A stretch of DNA of 64,000 nt, taken from the NCBI GenBank assembly GCA_025618425.1, contig CM046851.1, positions 30,361,254 through 30,425,253 of the forward strand, in the 5' to 3' direction. This stretch comes from Heliocidaris tuberculata (taxonomy: Eukaryota > Echinodermata > Echinoidea > Camarodonta > Echinometridae). Shown piece after piece: positions 58,543 through 64,000 of the stretch. Position numbers and translations under genes: made by a program. Position 1 is the stretch's first letter. Each line of letters starts with the position of its first letter. The notes under the pieces are model-generated. The model saw only the letters and a list, made by a program, of their open reading frames with translations. It searched no databases and was not told the origin of the DNA.

Positions 58543-61500
58543 TTACCCCCTTTTACACACGTAAACGTACTTCTGACTCTAGCTCTTAGCAGAGTTAATG
58601 CTTATCCTGATCTATGCTGTGTATTTACGATAAACCTGTTTTATATGCCCCACCCAAACTCTGGAAATGGATCAACGATAATGTCTTTATATGTTACAAG
58701 AAACTTAGACCAACTATAGGCTACCAGTTCTTCTTTATGTGAAACAGCTGTTTGTATATGCCACCAACCGTCTTCTTCAAGGCTTTGACCATGTAAACCA
58801 ATTACAGTTACATAGACTTATCAAAGAATTACTGTCACTTTATATTTGAAACAATATTGATAAATTTGACGTAGGTTTGGTTAAAAAATATTGAAATAAT
58901 GATAAGTTTTGCTTTTTTCAAAGTTTCAATCATTGATTATTGTTTTTTTTTCAGGTGTGGTGTATTAATACATAATTTATATAATATATTTGTCATCTAG
59001 AAATATGATAAATTATGTATAATGCACACTATTTGTCACCTAAAAATATGACAAATTGACGTCATAAGAATATTTTGATGACATGGACTTTGATTAAATG
59101 TCCTATTCATACAATAATTTGTCACATTTCCGTCCGGTACAGGTTTTAAGGGTTTACCAATGCTTAAAATATCCAGAAATTTTAATTGATATATTGACAG
59201 CAGGGGTATATAAGAGTCATGAAGACAAGGAAACAGTGTGATCCTCTTCATTTTTTAAATTTTTTTTTAGTAGACAAATTCAAAAAACCTCAGTTTACTT
59301 GAATCAACGTAAAAATATGGCAGGGGTTCCAAGTACAACAAAAAACAAACACAAAACAAAACCAAAAAAAAAAAAAAACATACAAAATAAAACAAGATTT
59401 AGATCACTGAGAGGTTCATGTCGATTCGCTTGTAATACTTATTATTCCACTTTGATGAGATAAGGACCTTCATGAACCTTAGCAGCAGAGTATCTAGATC
59501 ATCAGCTTAAATCTGACGAGCATATTTTGTTTTGACCGGGCTCAAAACTCTATCTCAGTTTACTTTTTGAGACTCTACACCTCGCCGAAGAAAGCCGAAA
59601 ATGAATTTTATTTGATTCTCAATATATCAGGAAAGAAGAGGTGTATCATTTATTCTATTTTACAACCTTCACACCAAATTATATTACCTCTTGCACTCGA
59701 GTGATAAAATGAACATTTCATTCATAAAAGACCTCTTTCAAATTCCAATCCCTTTCTCTTTGCCCTTGAATGACACCATAATGATCATGCGTGGGTGTTT
59801 CCGTAAGTCTGTCTGGACAACTGTCAGTTGGAAAGTTAAAATAAAAATATCTTCTGTAAACTCGGTCAACATTTGGTCTAGTTTCGTCTTGTCCATTCAT
59901 GCAGAATGACAATGATTAATCGGGAAATAGGATCAGAAGAATCACAGACGTACTTTGAATTTGACGTGAGGTATCAGGGCAAATCATTCATTGATTTTTT
60001 TGATTGCTCATGATAACTGAAAATAGAGCCGTACATTCATATAGAGTGAATTAGATCATGTGAATATTAAAAAAAACAACAACAACACATAACAGAGTTG
60101 ATGGAGAGATTAAAAACAGAAAAGAAAAGAATATCAGAATCCTAAGGAAGCATATACTGACTTTATTCAATCGAAGGGAGATCAGTGCTACCAAGGTTCT
60201 GTGATAACTCCTTGGTGCTACAATGTGCAAGATTTCATTGCAGTTATTTTTATAAGGAAGTGACCTCGAGGTATGGTTATGTAGTAGACTTCTTGTCTCA
60301 TGTATGTGTTCTGATTAGGGGGTATCCCTGGGGGAAGGCGTTATGATCCCCCCCCCCCGTTTAGAATTTTTGTCGTCAAATGTGTAAACGCTGTCGGCGA
60401 ATGAAGACATTTATTGTTTGAGGACCTTGATGGCAAAATTTGAAATCTGAGTACTTTTTATATTTTTAACACGATCGCATGGACTTTCAAAATTCAACCT
60501 CAGGCTATTTGAATAACCTTCTCCAACACCTATTGCAATGTGCAAACATTACAATGACGTATCACGTGATCCTCATATGAATTCTAGGGTATTGACATTG
60601 CCCTTGATTTGATTTTTCGAAAGTCTTTGCGATTCTATTTCAATATTATAACTCTGTAATTGTTTCTAAAACATGTTCGTCCTTGTCAGCAAATTTGGTA
60701 TATCTAATGACAAATTTGGTTCGACACCTCACTTTATTGAAGAAAAAAAAAGTCCTAGGGACGCCCCTGATCTTATAATATCAAGACTAGATATGCATTT
60801 ATTTTAGAGGGAGGGATGGATTTCATTTCCTTCATGTCTCCAAATTCTCAATTTCAATGCCATGAACAAGAAGAACTCCCCCCCAAGACTTTTAAGACAT
60901 TCCAGACCGTCTTTTAATCGCCCCAAAAAGAGAAAAGAAAGTAGAATTTAGGGCAGAAAATTGTGAAGGAAACTCGACATATCCTGCGTATGCTCATCAT
61001 ACGTGGTATGGGTCGGAAATCCGGTCTCGATAAATAGGCTGTCCTAGGAGACTACTTCATACTATAGGCTTGCTTGTTTTTTTAAGGTCTCAAAATAATT
61101 ATGAAGATAACAGAGAAACCAAAGTTACGGGGGGGGGGTTCTTCAAATTTTTGTTGAAACTGTCCGCTTGTAGTTAACAAAAAAAAAAAAAAAAAAAAAT
61201 GAATTTCGGTGTAGCACTTTAACCTGTTCAGTATAAAGAATATTCGGGAAAGTTAGAGAGCTCATCAAAAAGATGCAATTAGAATAATGGCAGGGGTCTT
61301 TGAAATTAACTTTTTTCTTGTCATCCATCGTTTGCATTAAAAAAAAAAAGAGCTATCAATGGTGGATTCAGGGGGGGGGGGGCTCCTTTGAATAATTTTT
61401 TATTTTCGGTGGAAGAGAGGGGATGGCTCTCAGAATGCATTTCGTAATGGGTAAATAAGCCAAAATTATTTAGATAATTTCATATTCTTGAGACGAATAT

Positions 61501-61578
61501 ATTACTCAGAGGTTGTTTTCTTCATTACTTTGATCCAGTTAATTTGAATGGATGTGGCAAAAAAAAATTAAGTAGAGG
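58543..61578. other. No gene supported
   Basis: Includes poly-C at 60349-60358, G-tracts at 61131 and 61371, A-tracts at 59366 and 61179, and TGGTGGATTCAGGGGG (61353-61368), another repeat edge. A near-direct repetition of AATATGACAAATT around 59000-59055 is noted. Confidence 0.4.
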
Positions 61579-61740
61579 AGACACGATAGCTCAGCGGTAG
61601 AGCAGTCTGCGCTCGTGCCCTTAGGCATTAATCATCCGTACTAAGTCCCTCGGAAAGGACTTAAATCCGTAGGTCCTCTGGTTGCTCTTTTTTCTACAAG
61701 CATACACTTGCTCTCTTAGCAGTCAGGGAAAATAAACCAT
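61579..61740 (+). mobile_element. tRNA-derived SINE, B box deleted
   Basis: GATAGCTCAGCGGTAGAGCA (61585-61604) is a good A box in a tRNA-like head. The expected B-box part is missing: the head jumps from GCGCTCGTGCCC to GGCATTAATCATCCGTACTA, the body shared with the SINE at 4140-4292. The body continues GGACTTAAATCCGTAGGTCC and CTTAGCAGTCAGGG. Confidence 0.7.
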
Positions 61741-61979
61741 CGACCAAAAAAAATATTTTTACGTTACATCTTGAGCATGTTGAGAAACAGATAACCCCAA
61801 ATCACAGATTGCCACTTGAACATCTCGTTGATACTTGCTTTTCTCATATAACATGACATGTGATAATATGTTATGAGATATCTTTGTGGGTTACATACGT
61901 TTTTATATGAAGTACAAATCACTTGATAAAGAGCCGTCATTTATCTTCAGAAAGTTGCATGAATTATTTCAGCGTATAT

Positions 61980-62130
61980 ATTCTCTCAGGATTTCCCGTT
62001 CGCTCATTGGATCGCTCCTGTCACATTTCATGAGTAGAATGATTTCCTGTTTGCTCATTGGCTAGCTCCTGTCATATGCCCTGAAGAGAATGATCTCCTG
62101 TTCGCTTATTGGTTAACTCCTGTCCCATCA
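61980..62130 (+). repeat. Three-copy direct repeat around GCTCATTGG
   Basis: TTTCCCGTTCGCTCATTGG, TTTCCTGTTTGCTCATTGG and TCTCCTGTTCGCTTATTGG, each followed by (A/C)TCGCTCCTGTC-like sequence, recur every 57-60 bp (about 61994, 62042, 62094). Each contains an ATTGG (inverted CCAAT) motif. Confidence 0.75.
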
Positions 62131-62397
62131 TTGCCCATCTCATGAGGAGATGGAATAGAAAGGAATAGTTTTTTTTTTTTTTTTTTTTTAAATCCAAGGA
62201 TGTTTCTGCACAATGCACTTCCATCTGCCAATATTTCGGCTACCTCTATAGTTTATGAAGTACGTTAAACTCACGACAAAAGTGGGTCTTATTCTTTCTC
62301 TGCTGTCTTGCTTGTATGTGATCGGAAATCTAAACAGGATCACGTGAGCGGTGAGGCAAGGTGGAAGGAAGGAACTCGTGGGGTTTGCACAACTTTA

Positions 62398-62750
62398 GGG
62401 AAAGAGAGAGTGAAAGAGAGAGAGAGGGGGAAGGGATGACAGAGAGAGAGAGAGAGAGTATCGAGGGGTGACAGAGAGAGACAGTGAGGGTGATACAGCG
62501 TATCGAGAGGGGGGGGGGGGGGGGGAGAACGAGAGATAAAGAAGAAAGGAGATGGAGAATGAGAGTGAGAGATAGGGAGAGGGGGTAGAGAGAAAGAGGG
62601 AGAGAGAGGAGAAGAGAGTCATATTATAGGGTAGAACGAGAAGGGAAAATAGTGATGCAGGGAGAAGGAGAGAGACAGAGAGAAAGAGAGAGAGAGAGAG
62701 GGGGGGGGGGGGGAGAGGGAGCTGGTAGGCAGAGAAAACGAGAGAGAACG
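62398..62750. repeat. Long GA-rich tract with two G-runs
   Basis: Purine-rich plus strand, mostly GA, with G-runs at 62511-62525 and 62700-62713. The 141-codon minus-strand S/L/P-rich frame is its artefact. Confidence 0.9.
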
Positions 62751-62759
62751 AGTGAAGAA

Positions 62760-64000
62760 TTTGTCCATGGCATCTGAATGGAATATAATGATTACAATAT
62801 GTTCTAATGACAGTGACCAAGGACGAATGGAGGATAATATACAGATGTTTTAATCTCCCAATTCAAGCAGGCATAAGAACTATATAAAGGAAAACGTGAT
62901 CTTGTTTATAAGGTGCAGCTATAGCGAGGTAGGGTAGACCTAGGGGACCAGTCCAATCCCTCCCTTTCCTGAAATAACTTGGCATGATTTCATGATGCCT
63001 GGCTACCTGTGTACAAACATTGAAGAACCGATTTCTCTGATCCCTGATCGCGCCTTCTCTTGTAAATGTATTCATAGCATTAAAATCCATGCATGAAATT
63101 AATTAATAGTGTATATCAAGGTTTGAAAGATAACTCGAAACAATGAAATAAACAGACAAAAACAAAACAAAACACAAAATTATTTACATGGTTTATCCCG
63201 CAATTCTACGTGCATCTATCGAAACAGACGTGTGAATAAAAACAAAAAGAATTATAACCCGGAAACCATATAATGGTTCCCGGGTTAAGGAAATAATTCA
63301 TTCGTCAACGGTTAAACTCACTAATTGATTATCATCTCCTTTAAAAATGTTAAAGTTTCCTTTATTTCTCTTATAATTTTCCCTTATACCATGTATACAT
63401 TTTGTAGCGTTGTAGCTATGTGAAGCATTCCAAATTATGAGTAACTGCAATTGCGGTGGATGTATATAAAACAAACAAAAAACTTTGTAATGACCCTTTT
63501 TTACTTAACAGTGGACCTTTTTTTGAGGCAGAAAATTTCTACCGACGTCATGACGTCGTCATGGTCAAAGACTTAGTTGAAACAGAGCCGATTTTTTGAG
63601 AAGACACTTAATCTAGGATTTCCAGTGGTCAAATTTGGCGCCAAGCTACACATGGAAGGTCTTTTTGTACACCGCAATTAATTATCACACCCGGTATATC
63701 CTTCTTCCCTACTCTACACCTAAATATTACAAGAGCCTCGTTTATCAACATTTCTATACAGTATGGTTTATAAAGTTTCCTTGATTATTGCCTACTAGCT
63801 TCACGGTAAATTTTGTGTGTCATTAGCGGAACCCAAACTCTCTTCCTTGGAATATAGTGGATCTCGTGAAGCTATATGCACTCTCATAGTTATTGACTTT
63901 TATTTATGTACTGAAAAGGCGGTTATGATTATTTTTTCATTTCCAGACAAGGGAAGCTACTAGCTCGCGTTAGTATTGAATGCTATACGGTATTGTATTT
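62760..64000. other. No gene supported
   Basis: AT-rich. A 31-bp hairpin AACCCGGAAACCAT...GGTTCCCGGGTT lies at 63257-63287, and TCATGACGTCGTCATG at 63548-63563 is a CRE-like near palindrome. Confidence 0.4.

Noticed and set aside
61585..61604. A functional tRNA gene
   Set aside because: A box is present but there is no B box, acceptor stem pairing or anticodon arm; it is a SINE head.
62395..62820. 141-codon Ser/Leu/Pro-rich minus-strand frame
   Set aside because: Artefact of the GA-rich tract.

Overview
This window looks like genomic DNA from an invertebrate deuterostome, most likely an echinoderm such as a sea urchin. It is AT-rich, has short exons separated by kilobase introns, and contains canonical GT..AG splice sites. 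It is also crowded with short inverted-repeat transposons, tRNA-derived SINEs, TTAGGG-like interstitial repeats, the palindrome TACATGTA and many poly-G/poly-C tracts. There are no bacterial features. The organism call is inference: no organellar, rRNA or species-diagnostic sequence is present.

One complete protein-coding gene can be read end to end. It is a six-exon ubiquitin-conjugating enzyme (E2) of the UBE2D/UBC4-5 class on the + strand, 23278-35027. The exons (24, 64, 32, 78, 106 and 149 nt) join in frame to 150 residues, with catalytic Cys85, the HPN motif, the RING-contact residues and Ser22 all intact. Its introns hold a tandem duplication, a Helitron-like end and at least seven small inverted-repeat elements. 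The 3' flank (35.0-39.4 kb) is nearly repeat-free and may be a long 3' UTR.

Layout: 1-8.8 kb is intergenic, with MITEs, a SINE, a minisatellite and a decayed mariner nested in a foldback element. From 8.8 to 11.85 kb there is a large composite foldback structure with minisatellite ends, repeated NotI-type palindromes and a TTAA-type element inserted in it. From 12 to 16.7 kb lie retroposon tails, an ACGT-rich repeat and microsatellites. From 16.70 to 21.34 kb a candidate DNA transposon, with 13-bp inverted termini and a TA duplication, encloses a broken multi-exon gene of unknown function that itself carries a foldback insertion. From 21.4 to 23.2 kb are microsatellites and the inverted second copy of the ACGT-rich repeat, which ends next to the UBE2D start codon. 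From 23.3 to 39.4 kb is UBE2D and its 3' flank. From 42.4 to 46.8 kb there are two weak exon candidates and a 1.57-kb nest of four inverted-repeat elements. From 47 to 64 kb I see no gene, only scattered repeats.

No defence system, CRISPR array, operon or rRNA gene is present. The most interesting items are the divergent UBE2D enzyme, whose changes fall on one face of its beta-sheet, the 16.7-21.3 kb transposon with its unknown gene, and the unusually legible record of nested insertions, including two elements sharing one TTAA and a preserved empty insertion site.
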